Numbered from the stretch's first letter, positions 53,858 to 63,797 are shown. The stretch: 64,000 bases of DNA from Exiguobacterium sp. FSL W8-0210 (GCF_038006045.1 NZ_JBBOUK010000001.1:1653001-1717000), one strand, 5' to 3'. Notes: generated from the letters alone by a model not told the origin. A program made the numbers and translations.

Positions 53858-55282
53858 ATGCCAACGCGCTTAGCTTTAGCCGGAGCCACCGGATACATTG
53901 GTCACAATTTACTGAACGAACTAAAGAAAAAATATGACGTCATCGCCCTTTCACGAAATGGTGACGACAAGGACAATGAGGAACGCGTCGAATGGCGATC
54001 GTGCGACCTCTTTTCTCTAGACGATACGATCGAAGGCATGAAAGGAGCGGACATCGCTGTCTACCTCGTCCATTCGATGATGCCATCTGCTAAATTGACA
54101 CAAGGATCGTTTGAGAATATGGACTTATTGTTAGCCGATAACTTCGCCCGTGCCGCAAAAGAAAACGGCATCCGGCAAATCATCTACTTAAGTGGCATCA
54201 TTCCCGAGGAAACAGAAAATCTATCGCGTCACTTAAAGAGTCGACTTGAAGTCGAACGCGTTCTCGGTGCATATGGAACACCGGTGACAACGATCCGTGC
54301 TGCGTTAATCGTTGGTCCTAAAGGTTCATCGTTCCCAATCTTATCGAAACTCGTCAAACGTCTACCCGTCATGGCACTCCCACGATGGACACGTAACAAG
54401 ACCCATCCTGTCGCCTTACCCGACGTCATTCATGCCCTTGGTGAAAGTGTCGATCGCGATGACGTTAAAGACCGAGCCATCGATATCGGTGGACCGGAAG
54501 CGATGACCTATAAGGAGATGATCCTTAAAACAGCCGACATCATGGGTAAACGACAACCGACGATCGATATTCCTTTATTGACCGTTAAATTATCGCGCCT
54601 TTGGGTGACGCTCGTGTCCGGAGAACCAAAAGAAACCGTCTATCCACTCGTTGAAAGCATGGTCCATGAGATGGTCGCAGATCCTGAAAAAATGATTCCC
54701 GGCATCAGTGACGGTAAAATCACATTCGAACAATCAGTCCGAGATGCGTTAAAAGAGGAGGAAAAACAAAAAGAATCTTCTTCCTCATCGTCTTCGACAC
54801 CAGACGTTCTTGACGTCCGTTCAGTCCAACGGGTTCTTTTACCAAAGGATCGTGATGCCGACTGGGCAGCCGACGATTATATGAACTGGTTGTCATCATT
54901 CGCCCGCCCCTTCCTATCGTCAACCGTGCAGGATCAAGTCGTCGGAATCCACATTCCGTTTTACGAACAACCTCTGCTTGAATTGACGAAGGAACCGGTT
55001 CACGATCGACACATGGCGACGTACCGGATTACCGGTGGATTATTTGCAAAAGTCGAGCAAGATAGCCGTGGTCGGATTGAATTCCGGCAAATTCCTGGTA
55101 CGCAAGAATGTATCATCGCTATCCATGAATTCGTCCCTGCAATGCCTTGGATACTCTACAAGGCAACACAGGCAAATGTTCACCTGCTTGTGATGTATCT
55201 CTTCAAATTACACTTGTTGCGCCGAATTCATTCGACGGAGCAAGAATCGACACGCGCGGACAAAATCGTCCCGTCGTCTTGA
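53858..55282 (+). CDS. NAD(P)-binding atypical SDR with a C-terminal extra domain
   Basis: A 474-aa protein. The amino-terminal Rossmann domain reads RLALAGATGYIGHNLLNEL, then IYLSGIIPEETENLSRHLKS and the NmrA-like helix. A serine-rich linker (residues 305-315) joins it to a C-terminal domain of about 160 residues with RITGGLFAKVEQDSRGRIEF. The catalytic YxxxK is not evident, suggesting a binding or regulatory role. ATG after GAGAGGAG. Confidence 0.75.
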   Translation: MPTRLALAGATGYIGHNLLNELKKKYDVIALSRNGDDKDNEERVEWRSCDLFSLDDTIEGMKGADIAVYLVHSMMPSAKLTQGSFENMDLLLADNFARAAKENGIRQIIYLSGIIPEETENLSRHLKSRLEVERVLGAYGTPVTTIRAALIVGPKGSSFPILSKLVKRLPVMALPRWTRNKTHPVALPDVIHALGESVDRDDVKDRAIDIGGPEAMTYKEMILKTADIMGKRQPTIDIPLLTVKLSRLWVTLVSGEPKETVYPLVESMVHEMVADPEKMIPGISDGKITFEQSVRDALKEEEKQKESSSSSSSTPDVLDVRSVQRVLLPKDRDADWAADDYMNWLSSFARPFLSSTVQDQVVGIHIPFYEQPLLELTKEPVHDRHMATYRITGGLFAKVEQDSRGRIEFRQIPGTQECIIAIHEFVPAMPWILYKATQANVHLLVMYLFKLHLLRRIHSTEQESTRADKIVPSS

Positions 55283-55290
55283 TGCCGATC

Positions 55291-55326
55291 AAAACGATTC
55301 GCCTCTTCCTTGGCGGATCGTTTTTT
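55291..55326 (+). terminator. Terminator before dynA
   Basis: AAAACGATTCGCC and GGCGGATCGTTTT arms with T run. Confidence 0.85.
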
Positions 55327-55403
55327 GTCGCTTTTAGAAGGATGACGAAACTGAAAAAATCGTGATACACTGAACGGTGACTGAAAGAAAGGGGTTTCAT
55401 TGC

Positions 55404-58400
55404 ATGCGCTCATTTGAGGAACGATTATCGAACCAACTCGAGGCGACGGCTTCACTCGCCACATTGATTCAACCTTCAACGGATCAACTCCGTTTAGATA
55501 AACTAGATAAATTCGCCACAAAACTATTAAAACGAGAGTTCACGATTGCGTTTGTCGGTCACTTTTCTGCTGGGAAATCGAGCATGATCAACGCCTTGAC
55601 AGGTGAATCAGTCTTACCGACGAGTCCGATTCCGACGAGTGCGAACATCGTGACACTTCAGCAAGGTGAGACGGATTCAGCAATCATACACTTTCATGAA
55701 CAGCCGTCTGTTCGTCTGACAGCAACAGAGCAGGAGGAGCATCTTCAATCGCTTGGGAAAAGTGGTGATGTCCGACAAATCGATTTGACGCATGCCGCGT
55801 CCGCGCTTCCGCCTGGTCTCGTCTTGATGGATACGCCAGGCGTCGACTCGGTCGATGATGCCCACCGGGTCTCAACGGAGTCTGCCCTTCACTTGGCTGA
55901 TATCTTGTTTTACGTCATGGATTACAATCATGTTCAATCCGAATTGAACTTCATGGTGACGGATGAATTACAAGTTGCCGTGCCGGAATTATATTTAATC
56001 GTCAATCAAATCGATAAACATCGTGACGATGAACTATCATTCGACGCCTTCCGTCGTTCGGTCCATGCGTCCTTCGCCGAACACGATGTCGTACCGAAAG
56101 GGATTTTCTTTACGAGCCTACGGGACCCAGCCCATCCGCATAACGATTTCACGGAAGTCGAACAACTCGTCAAACAAAGCATTCGCGACGCTCAACCGAA
56201 GTTGTTGACTTCTGCCGCTCTGACACTTGAAAGTCTTCACCAGGAGCATACACGTTATCTCACACGTCTCGTCTCAGAAACCCACGAGACGATGGCTGAG
56301 CAATTGAATGACACTGAACGACAGGATCCGGCGAAAGTCGAAACCGAATTAGCGCGTGTCTCGCAACAGTTAGAAGCACGTCAACCGGACCGCTGGGTAC
56401 AGACGTTTTCGCTTCATCGGGATCAACTTTTGAAAAATGCGACATTGATGCCGTTCGAATTACGCGAGAAGATGCGCCGCTTCCTCGAGTCACGTCAGCG
56501 TGATTTCAAGGTTGGATTATTCCGTAGCGCGAAAAAAACGGAAGCAGCTCAAGCAGAGATTGCACAAGATGTGCTCCGTGCCTATCAGACAGTGACCGCT
56601 TCTGAAATTTCGCTTCATTTACGTAACTTGATGAAACAATCGTTACGTGACCTTGGTCTCCTACAGGATACGCATATCGTCGCAATCGATCAGCTCTCAC
56701 TTGACCCACCGCTTTCCGTACTCGAAAGTGCCTTGCCAACCGGTATTACGATTACAGGTGAATCAGTGCTCCAGTTCACGAATCGTGTCGCCGAACAGAC
56801 ACAAGCGTGGTTCGTCAAGGAAACGAACGCATGGCGTGAGCTTATTCGTCAAGAGTTGACGACAACTTTCCCGAAAGAGCAATCTGAGCTATTGCAGCAA
56901 CAGACGTCACTACAGCATAAATGGAATAGCGTTCAAGCATGGCAACAAGCTACCGTAGCACTCGAACGATATGAGCATGGCGTTGCTAGTCCATCCGACC
57001 AACAACTCGAACAGGCTCGGACGCAAGTTTCAATCTGGGAGGAGCAATTGATTCAGCAAGAAGCGGCAATCGTCTCCTTTACCGGGTATGAATCGGTGAC
57101 AGAAACTACTGCGTTTGAAATTGCGACGACGATCAGTGAGCAACAAGCCGTCCGTTATGCACCGGAAGACGTCGCTCGAATCCGTCAGCATCTGAATGGT
57201 CTTCAAGGTTTTGAAGATGCCGTCGCTTATTTGAATGACAAATTGGACCGACTGACACACCAATCGTTCACGATTGCCTTATTCGGTGCCTTCAGTGCCG
57301 GAAAATCATCGTTTTGCAATGCCTTACTCGGAGATAAGGTCCTCCCTGTCTCTCCGAATCCGACGACGGCATCAATCAACCGGATTCACCCTGTTGACGT
57401 AGCACACCCGCACGGCGTGGCAGAAGTCACGTTCAAGTCGGAAGCAGCGATGCTTGAGGACTTAAATGAAGCAATGGTCGAAACGATGACGTTCGAGTCA
57501 ACGAAACAGGCATACGATACGCTCTTACCACGTACCGCGTTACTGACGGACCCGTTTTTGCGTTCTTTCTTAAAAGGATTCCCTGCCGTGCAATCCTTCA
57601 TCGGTACCGTTCAGACGGTCGATCAAGATGCATTTAAACAGTATGTCGCGCAGGAAGAACGAAGCTGTTTCGTAGATGTCATCGATTTCTATTACGATAG
57701 CCCGTTAACACGTCTTGGCGTGACGCTCGTCGATACACCGGGAGCAGATTCAATCAATGCCCGTCATACTGATGTCGCTTTTGATTACATCAAGAACGCG
57801 GATGCGATCTTATTCGTCACGTACTTCAATCATGCCTTCGCCCGCGCTGACCGTGAATTCTTGATTCAACTCGGTCGTGTCAAAGACGCATTCGAACTCG
57901 ATAAGATGTTCTTCCTCGTCAACGCGATTGATCTTGCTGCGTCAGATAGCGAACGTCAAGATGTCTTGAACTATGTCGCGTCGGAATTGCAACGCTTCGG
58001 GATTCGATCGCCTCGACTGTATGGAGTCTCGAGCTTACAAGGTCTCACGGAAAAGCAACAAGAGCGATCGGATTCAACTTCCGGTTTACCTGAATTCGAG
58101 GAGGCATTCCATCACTTCCTAGCGGAGGATCTGACCGGTCTCGCCAAAGTATCGTTGTCTGAGCAGACGGAAAAGACCGTACAGCGACTCGAACGATTTA
58201 TCGCTGCGACTGAAGCGAATCTGTTGCGAAAAGAAGAACGGTTGGCTGAGCTGTCTGCTTTAGAACAGCAGGTCACGGATCGTTTCGAAGACAATCGCAC
58301 CGCTTTGATCGAACCTGCACTCAAAGCAGAGATCCATGAGCTGTTGCACCATGTCGTACAACGCATTTATTACCGTTTCCCCGACTTTTTCAAGGAATCC

Positions 58401-58991
58401 TATAATCCTGTTCGTTTTGCTCAAACTGGCAAAGGAGCGGCATTACAGGATGCATTAACGGAACTGTTGACGTTCCTTCGGTTCGATTTTGAACAAGAGC
58501 TCCGGGTCACGCATTTCCGTGTCGATCAATGGCTCGAATCGGCCTTGATCCGGCGTCAACAAGAGGAGCAACAGTTGCTAGAGCAATGGAACGAATCCTT
58601 CCAACTCGCACCTGTCACGGTCTCTCGATTAAACGAAATGACGTTCGATGGTCCATTCGAAGATGCAACGCCTTATGTCGGCGTCAAACGCCACTTCCGG
58701 AATGCGAAAGCTTTCTTTGAGAAAAATGAGAAGGAGCAGTTGAAGGAGGAGCTTGCGACATTAACTAAGCAAGAAGCACTCGCGTATACTGCCACTCAAG
58801 AAGAACGCTTGCTTGCAGTCGCGTCGGCACATCTGGACACTTCTTTGACAGCCGTTTCAGAGCACCTATTACGCCAAACACTCGAGCAACTTGAGAGTGA
58901 ACGCGCGACGTTACAGGCACAAGAGACGCTGACTCCTTATAAACAAGCAGCAAAGCAGATTCGCAGTCTGACGCAACACGTCACTTCATAA
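55404..58991 (+). CDS. dynA: Bacterial double dynamin DynA
   Basis: A 1195-aa protein made of two dynamin-like halves. Each has a GTPase domain: G1 GHFSAGKSSMINAL near residue 50 with G3 MDTPGVDS and G4 NQID, and a second G1 GAFSAGKSSFCNALLG near 635 with DTPGADS and NAID. Long helical regions (residues 280-560 and 900-1190) follow each. Two hydrophobic paddles are not obvious. Length and arrangement match Bacillus subtilis DynA, which fuses membranes and guards against phage and pore damage. ATG at 55404 follows AAAGGGG; own terminator. Confidence 0.92.
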   Translation: MRSFEERLSNQLEATASLATLIQPSTDQLRLDKLDKFATKLLKREFTIAFVGHFSAGKSSMINALTGESVLPTSPIPTSANIVTLQQGETDSAIIHFHEQPSVRLTATEQEEHLQSLGKSGDVRQIDLTHAASALPPGLVLMDTPGVDSVDDAHRVSTESALHLADILFYVMDYNHVQSELNFMVTDELQVAVPELYLIVNQIDKHRDDELSFDAFRRSVHASFAEHDVVPKGIFFTSLRDPAHPHNDFTEVEQLVKQSIRDAQPKLLTSAALTLESLHQEHTRYLTRLVSETHETMAEQLNDTERQDPAKVETELARVSQQLEARQPDRWVQTFSLHRDQLLKNATLMPFELREKMRRFLESRQRDFKVGLFRSAKKTEAAQAEIAQDVLRAYQTVTASEISLHLRNLMKQSLRDLGLLQDTHIVAIDQLSLDPPLSVLESALPTGITITGESVLQFTNRVAEQTQAWFVKETNAWRELIRQELTTTFPKEQSELLQQQTSLQHKWNSVQAWQQATVALERYEHGVASPSDQQLEQARTQVSIWEEQLIQQEAAIVSFTGYESVTETTAFEIATTISEQQAVRYAPEDVARIRQHLNGLQGFEDAVAYLNDKLDRLTHQSFTIALFGAFSAGKSSFCNALLGDKVLPVSPNPTTASINRIHPVDVAHPHGVAEVTFKSEAAMLEDLNEAMVETMTFESTKQAYDTLLPRTALLTDPFLRSFLKGFPAVQSFIGTVQTVDQDAFKQYVAQEERSCFVDVIDFYYDSPLTRLGVTLVDTPGADSINARHTDVAFDYIKNADAILFVTYFNHAFARADREFLIQLGRVKDAFELDKMFFLVNAIDLAASDSERQDVLNYVASELQRFGIRSPRLYGVSSLQGLTEKQQERSDSTSGLPEFEEAFHHFLAEDLTGLAKVSLSEQTEKTVQRLERFIAATEANLLRKEERLAELSALEQQVTDRFEDNRTALIEPALKAEIHELLHHVVQRIYYRFPDFFKESYNPVRFAQTGKGAALQDALTELLTFLRFDFEQELRVTHFRVDQWLESALIRRQQEEQQLLEQWNESFQLAPVTVSRLNEMTFDGPFEDATPYVGVKRHFRNAKAFFEKNEKEQLKEELATLTKQEALAYTATQEERLLAVASAHLDTSLTAVSEHLLRQTLEQLESERATLQAQETLTPYKQAAKQIRSLTQHVTS

Positions 58992-59009
58992 AATACAATC
59001 GTTCAACAC

Positions 59010-59045
59010 AAAAGACCGGAGCGCGATGCGTTCCGGTCTTTTTTC
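59010..59045. terminator. Terminator after dynA
   Basis: AAAGACCGGA and TCCGGTCTTT arms, T run on the plus strand; the LysR gene ends right beside it. Confidence 0.9.
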
Positions 59046-59046
59046 C

Positions 59047-59952
59047 TCATCGCGCAGGCGTTGGCCAATACGACTGAAAATAGTGAACGATGTATTGGTG
59101 GACGTGCCGGACAACAGGACGTAATTCCGTCCCGACGAGTCGGTTCAACGAGACATCCCATAACATCGGTGGGTCGAACGGGATGATTTTAATGTCATCC
59201 GCATGATGAAACCGTAGTATCGGCTCCGGTAGGATTGAGATGACGTCAAGTTCTTGGACCATCCCAATCAACAAGTCCCATGCTCCTGACATGAAGAAGA
59301 TATTCGGCTCTTGCTGCACTTTACGAAACTCCGATAGTATTTGATGATGTAACATGAATCGATCGTTCAAGATGACAAGTGGTTCATTTCCGATATCACG
59401 ATACGATAACGCTTCTTTGGCTTGAAACGGGTGATTCGGACGCACGGCGACGACCTCATCTTCGATCAATCGAAAACGTTCGATACCATAGGATTCGCCC
59501 GGTTCAATCAATATGGCCAAGTCGAGTTCTTCAAGTAACAGTCGACGCTTGAGTTCAAACGCCCCCTCTTCGATGATTTCGAGTTCGATGCCTGGATGTT
59601 CCGCCATGAACTTCGGAATCAATTGCGAAAATAAAACTGGTAATATGACGGGTGGGATGCCGAGACGGACCTTTCCTCGGACGACGTTCGAACGTTCACG
59701 CAGATGACCCATCAATGCTTGATGACGTGTCAGAACGATCTTCGCATCCTCATACAATTGACGTCCCATTTCCGATAATCCTGTCAACCGTCCGTGCTTT
59801 CGAATGAACAGTTCTACTTGCTCCAGCTGTTCGAAGTCGCGGATCATCTGACTAAGCGCCGGTTGCGAGATTGACAAGTGCTTCGAAGCACGCGTTAAAT
59901 TATAGCCTTGCTCGACGATCGTCGTAAAAAAGAGCAATTGTCGAATATCCAC
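59047..59952 (-). CDS. LysR-family transcriptional regulator
   Basis: A 301-aa regulator: RQLLFFTTIVEQGYNLTRAS then KHLSISQPALSQMIRDFEQL, then an effector-binding domain. Translation begins at GTG 59952 behind GGGGGGATG, 12 bp after the corA stop. Co-transcription with corA is likely. The effector domain resembles CynR/CidR types, but the target is unknown. Confidence 0.85.
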   Translation of the reverse strand: MDIRQLLFFTTIVEQGYNLTRASKHLSISQPALSQMIRDFEQLEQVELFIRKHGRLTGLSEMGRQLYEDAKIVLTRHQALMGHLRERSNVVRGKVRLGIPPVILPVLFSQLIPKFMAEHPGIELEIIEEGAFELKRRLLLEELDLAILIEPGESYGIERFRLIEDEVVAVRPNHPFQAKEALSYRDIGNEPLVILNDRFMLHHQILSEFRKVQQEPNIFFMSGAWDLLIGMVQELDVISILPEPILRFHHADDIKIIPFDPPMLWDVSLNRLVGTELRPVVRHVHQYIVHYFQSYWPTPAR

Positions 59953-59964
59953 TTACATCCCCCC

Positions 59965-60915
59965 TTATTCATCAAACCAGCGATTTTTTTTGAAGAACAG
60001 AATCATTCCTAAAGCGAGGAGTCCCATTGCCCCTAACGTTACGAAATAACCATACCGGGTCGTCAGTTCTGGCATGTGTTTGAAGTTCATGCCATATATA
60101 CCTGCGATGAACGTCAACGGCATGAAAATCGTCGTGAAGATCGTCAATGTCTTCATGATACTATTCATCCGGTACGAGTTGAGAGAGATGAAATTATCCC
60201 GAAACTCAGACGTCATCAATCGATTGTATTCGATCATTTCCGATAACTTCAGTAAGTGATCGTATAGATCGCGAAAGAATGCCTGTTTCTTCGGATGAAT
60301 CGATAACCGCTTCGATTCGACGACACGGTACAATAAGTCCCGCATCGGCATGACCGTCCGCGAGATTCGAAGTAACCGCGCGCGTAGTTCGAAAATCTCC
60401 TCCATCAACCGACGATCGTTTCCACGCGTCCGGTAGCGTTCCCCAAGCGCAAACAATTCATCTTCCGTCGCATGAACGATCGGAAAATAACCATCGACGA
60501 TCTTGTCCATGATTTTATGGACGAGGTCGACCGTTTCTTGTTTGTCGAGGCGTCGGCTACACTGTTCAAACACGATATCAATTTCTGGCGAAGATTGCTC
60601 ATGGTAGCTGACGAGATGCCGGTCGCTTGCGAACAAATTGATTTCACGACTCGTCAACGTTCCTTCATCGAGCGCATGAAGGACAAAAAAGCTATGTTCT
60701 GTATAATATTCAAGCTTTGGGCGTTGCAAGTAATGAAAACAATCTTCAATCGCCAGTGGATGAAAATCAAAAACCTCAATCAATTTTTGCTTCTCTGCGT
60801 CTGTCGGTTGATCGAAATCAACGAAATAACGTTTGATGCCCGACTCCTGTATCCGACTTACATCATCGGTCAAAATGATTGTGTCATTCGCATCGATCAG
60901 TATACAACGAATCAA
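59965..60915 (-). CDS. corA: CorA-like Mg2+/Co2+ transporter
   Basis: A 316-aa protein. It has a cytoplasmic funnel domain followed by two membrane segments near the end, with the GMN selectivity motif in IYGMNFKHMPEL near residue 275. TTG at 60915 is the start, behind GGGGGAG. It carries Mg2+ into the cell as a pentamer. Directly upstream lies the palindrome-rich region 60966-61395, whose last hairpin ends about 50 bp before the start. Confidence 0.9.
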   Translation of the reverse strand: MIRCILIDANDTIILTDDVSRIQESGIKRYFVDFDQPTDAEKQKLIEVFDFHPLAIEDCFHYLQRPKLEYYTEHSFFVLHALDEGTLTSREINLFASDRHLVSYHEQSSPEIDIVFEQCSRRLDKQETVDLVHKIMDKIVDGYFPIVHATEDELFALGERYRTRGNDRRLMEEIFELRARLLRISRTVMPMRDLLYRVVESKRLSIHPKKQAFFRDLYDHLLKLSEMIEYNRLMTSEFRDNFISLNSYRMNSIMKTLTIFTTIFMPLTFIAGIYGMNFKHMPELTTRYGYFVTLGAMGLLALGMILFFKKNRWFDE

Positions 60916-60967
60916 CTTTTTCTCCCCCTTTTCCTATGTAAGCGTACTATATTTTTTCGTATGCAAC

Positions 60968-60995
60968 AAAAAAACGATTTCCTCGAAGAGAAATC
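60968..60995 (-). terminator. Terminator-like hairpin 50 bp upstream of corA
   Basis: Minus-strand GATTTC-N8-GAAATC followed by GTTTTTTT. Located between the palindromes and corA, where an attenuator would lie. Confidence 0.75.
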
Positions 60996-61308
60996 CTTTC
61001 AGATTGTAGACAAATGAACTGACTCAAAAAATGACACACCTTTTCACGCCCTTTCCTCAGACGAGACACAAACCAGTTTTCCCGCTCCATTCGAGCAGGA
61101 AAACGGGTCTTGTTTGTCTCTGACAGCGCAAAATCGCACTTTTTCCTGTAGGAGTGGCGTGTAATGCGTCATTTTTTATATCCGGAAGAAGGACCGAGAA
61201 GCATTTTGTTCACTCGACATCGCTTCCTAGGGAAAAACAAGCAAGAGCGACCCTGCAGCGAAGCGAAGCGGCGCGATGCTTGTCCCAGGAAAACGATGCG
61301 AGTCGAAC

Positions 61309-61348
61309 AAAAAAAAGCGCAATCCTTCTCGTTAGAGAACAATTGCAC
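61309..61348 (-). terminator. Second minus-strand terminator in the palindrome region
   Basis: GTGCAAT...ATTGCGC arms with an inner CTC/GAG stem, followed by eight T. Confidence 0.7.
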
Positions 61349-61362
61349 TTGTCTTCAGTCTC

Positions 61363-61387
61363 AAAAGATTTCCCCGAAAAGAAATCC
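61363..61387 (-). terminator. Terminator after the 61402-61950 gene
   Basis: GATTTC-N8-GAAATC with TTTT, related to the hairpin at 60968-60995. It lies 15 bp after the stop. Confidence 0.7.
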
Positions 61388-61401
61388 GTTTCATATAGCA
61401 A

Positions 61402-61950
61402 TCAACCATGTTCAATATAAAATCCGCTCCAATAAACCTGACGATACGTAAACTCTTTTCCACTCTTCGTCGTCACAAGCATTTCATCTTCTGCCATGAC
61501 GGCGATTTTAATGGGTACTTCACCGTGATCCGTCAAATAATTGAGGATCTCAAGATGCCGATTCAACCAAAGACGACGGCGGAACCAACGAAAACGACTG
61601 AATGCCGCACTGAAGTGGAGTAAGGCAAGCGCAAGGATAATTAAAGCAAACGGAAGTGGAATATCGAACAATGCAATCAAATATACATCTGCGATCAGCA
61701 AGGATAACGAGAGACCCATTTCCGTCATCTCCATGAAAGATGCTTTATAGGTCGCAAAGTAGGTCATCACACGAAATAGGAAGATGACCGTGAGGTACGG
61801 TACGAAGTACATTTGAAACACATGGTCCGTACCGCTGTTGACGAACATGAGCAGTGGCAGGAAGAATAGCAATTTCCAGATTAGGATGGCGGAATAAAAT
61901 AAAGTATGATCCGTGTAGCGTCTGCGTACGATGGCTTGACTCATATTCAT
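61402..61950 (-). CDS. Integral membrane protein of unknown function
   Basis: A 182-aa protein with four membrane segments (about residues 20-38, 50-68, 76-96 and 100-118) and a soluble C-terminal part of about 60 residues (LNRHLEILNYLTDHGEVPIK, then YRQVYWSGFYIEHG). ATG at 61950 follows GGAGGGGAAGG, and the upstream in-frame ATGs are on the far side of that site. No family recognised. Confidence 0.7.
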   Translation of the reverse strand: MNMSQAIVRRRYTDHTLFYSAILIWKLLFFLPLLMFVNSGTDHVFQMYFVPYLTVIFLFRVMTYFATYKASFMEMTEMGLSLSLLIADVYLIALFDIPLPFALIILALALLHFSAAFSRFRWFRRRLWLNRHLEILNYLTDHGEVPIKIAVMAEDEMLVTTKSGKEFTYRQVYWSGFYIEHG

Positions 61951-62234
61951 TGCCTTCCCCTCCTTCATGATGGACCGTTTCAAAGTCGATGATGACAGGA
62001 CATGATGCCTATAAGGGTATGTTTCCGAATTCAGCTGTTTCTAATCGTCTAATTCACAGTTTTTAGAAACTGTATATTTAGTATACGTCATGACGCGCTA
62101 AATGGTTCACTTTCCCCATCATTTCCCATCATTCGATGTGCTACAGATTGGAAACCCGCTCTTGCTAGTCGTCCGGATCTTCTACTGCTACAATAAAAGA
62201 TATTCCAATTGAACAGAATCGAGTTGAATCTTTC
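61951..62234. other. Intergenic region between divergent genes
   Basis: About 280 bp with a small hairpin ACAGTTT-TTAG-AAACTGT near 62057-62074 followed by AT-rich promoter-like sequence. No open frame with a ribosome binding site; the opposite-strand reading is not convincing. Confidence 0.55.
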
Positions 62235-63353
62235 ATGTACTCCCATATCATCATTGGCGCCGGAATTCTCGGTGCCTCGACTGCCTATCATTTATCGAAG
62301 GCTGGTGAACGCGTCTTACTCGTCGATCGGAAGGAACCCGGTCGAGCCTCTCATGCGGCAGCCGGCATCATCTGTCCATGGATGACACAGCGGCGAAATA
62401 AGGCATGGTACAAATTAGCGAATAACGGGGCTCATTTTTATAAGACATTGATTCCTGAACTGGAAGCACTCGGTGAGACGAGTACGGGTTATCAGCAAGT
62501 TGGCACGATCGCCTTACACGAAACATCAAAAATCGAAAAGATGGAGACGATTGCGCAAAACCGTTTTCCGGAAGCGCCTGCCATCGAACGTATCGAACGA
62601 CTGGACCAAGATCGTGTCAAAACGCTCTTTCCACTCGTCGAACAGATCGAGGATGCCTTATTCGTTTCCGGTGGTGCCCGCGTTGACGGACGTGCCTTGT
62701 GTGCCTCATTGATTCGTGGTGCTGTCGAACACGGTGCGACCGTCCTAGAAGGAGATGCTACTCTTGTCGTAGACAAGGGAGTCGTCACTGGTATAACCAT
62801 GGAAAATGAACAGTACTCGGCAGAACAGTTCATTTTAACGGCGGGTGTTTGGTTAAATGACCTACTCCGTCCACTTGAGCTTAAAATCGATTTGCATCCG
62901 GAGAAGGGACAGATCCTGCAACTCGATTTGACGGATTCTACATCAACGACTTGGCCCGTCGTCATGGGACAACGCGGATTATATCTCGTCTCAATCCACG
63001 AAGGGAAACTGATCGTCGGTTCAACACACGAAAAACAGACCGACTACGACTTGAAACCAACCGTTAAGGGGATGTATGCCTTATTGAATCGGGCTTTACC
63101 TGTCTTACCGCGTCTCGAAGAAACAACGATTGATGAACTGCGTATCGGCTTACGCCCGTATACGAAAAACTCCCTGCCGGTGATCGGACCGCTTCAAAAT
63201 CATCCGAACGTGTTCCTAGCGAACGGACTTGGTGCATCTGGTTTGACGATCGGACCCTATCTCGGTAGCCAATTAGCGAAGCTTGCACGTCATCAAGCGC
63301 CTGATTTCGAATGGACGACTTATGAGCCGACCTATGTCTCTCTCGACTCCTGA
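62235..63353 (+). CDS. FAD-dependent D-amino-acid/glycine oxidase (DAO family)
   Basis: A 372-aa flavoenzyme. FAD Rossmann motif IIIGAGILGASTAYHLSKAG at residues 5-24, then RASHAAAGIICPWMTQRRNK, a substrate-domain signature of the DadA/ThiO group, and C-terminal GLGASGLTIGPYLGSQLAKL, the second FAD contact. It oxidises amino acids or similar amines to imino acids. Substrate cannot be fixed. Ribosome binding site is weak. Confidence 0.85.
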   Translation: MYSHIIIGAGILGASTAYHLSKAGERVLLVDRKEPGRASHAAAGIICPWMTQRRNKAWYKLANNGAHFYKTLIPELEALGETSTGYQQVGTIALHETSKIEKMETIAQNRFPEAPAIERIERLDQDRVKTLFPLVEQIEDALFVSGGARVDGRALCASLIRGAVEHGATVLEGDATLVVDKGVVTGITMENEQYSAEQFILTAGVWLNDLLRPLELKIDLHPEKGQILQLDLTDSTSTTWPVVMGQRGLYLVSIHEGKLIVGSTHEKQTDYDLKPTVKGMYALLNRALPVLPRLEETTIDELRIGLRPYTKNSLPVIGPLQNHPNVFLANGLGASGLTIGPYLGSQLAKLARHQAPDFEWTTYEPTYVSLDS

Positions 63354-63395
63354 CCAACTCTATGCTTCACTTTGAAAGGAAGTACACCATTGTCC

Positions 63396-63719
63396 ATGAA
63401 ACCAATCGTTCCTCTTGAATTATTCGATGCTTTAGATATACGTGTTGGTACAATCCAGTCGCTTTCGGATCTTACCGATGGCTCAATTCAGCTTGAACTA
63501 CAATTCGACGGATTTACGCGTTTATTCTCACTCGACTGGGAATCACTGCGACCCGATGTCCATGAATTGCTTGGAAAACAAGCGATTGCCGTACTCAATA
63601 TACCTGGTCGTACGCCTGAAGAGTCCGGTCGGGTGCTTGAGATCGGTCGCTCGGAACAATGGATGCCGATTCTCGTCGTACCGGAACATCCGATTCCGGA
63701 AGGAGCACGTGTCGAATAA
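63396..63719 (+). CDS. csaA: CsaA-like tRNA-binding domain protein
   Basis: A 107-aa protein of the EMAP/CsaA fold. FDALDIRVGTIQSL near residues 11-24 and the C-terminal PIPEGARVE are typical. Start is either ATG 63396 or an in-frame TTG two codons earlier; the site AAGGAAGT spaces better to the TTG. CsaA-type proteins bind RNA or act as export chaperones. It follows the oxidase gene and has its own terminator. The first part of the domain (PVxxF) is slightly divergent. Confidence 0.75.
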   Translation: MKPIVPLELFDALDIRVGTIQSLSDLTDGSIQLELQFDGFTRLFSLDWESLRPDVHELLGKQAIAVLNIPGRTPEESGRVLEIGRSEQWMPILVVPEHPIPEGARVE

Positions 63720-63733
63720 GGCATATCATTTAG

Positions 63734-63788
63734 AAAAACACTCCCTGTGTCGCTTCGTAATGGAAGCTTTCAAGTGGGAGTGTTTTTT
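63734..63788. terminator. Terminator after csaA
   Basis: AAAAACACTCCC and GGGAGTGTTTTT arms with a long loop; T runs on both strands. It also serves the converging gene. Confidence 0.85.
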
Positions 63789-63797
63789 GATGTGCCG

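Larger units (their letters stand above)
60966..61395. repeat. Compound inverted-repeat region upstream of corA
   Basis: About 430 bp without a convincing gene. The two edges (60971-61025 and 61334-61394) are imperfect inverted repeats of one another, roughly two thirds identical over 55 bases. Inside are two long palindromes: 61026-61177 (arms AAAAAATGAC/GTCATTTTTT with an inner stem 61063-61120) and 61204-61312 (arms TTTTGTTC-ACTCG... with ACAAGCA/TGCTTGT). Three minus-strand terminators lie in it. It could be a decayed mobile repeat, or a structured non-coding RNA or leader of corA. Confidence 0.7.

Noticed and set aside
60966-61395. M-box or ykoK-type Mg2+ riboswitch upstream of corA
   Set aside because: The conserved core of that riboswitch was not found on either strand; only palindromes and terminators are seen.
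61154-61451. Plus-strand open frames of 88 and 95 codons in the palindrome region
   Set aside because: They run through the palindromes, have no ribosome binding site and low-complexity basic composition.
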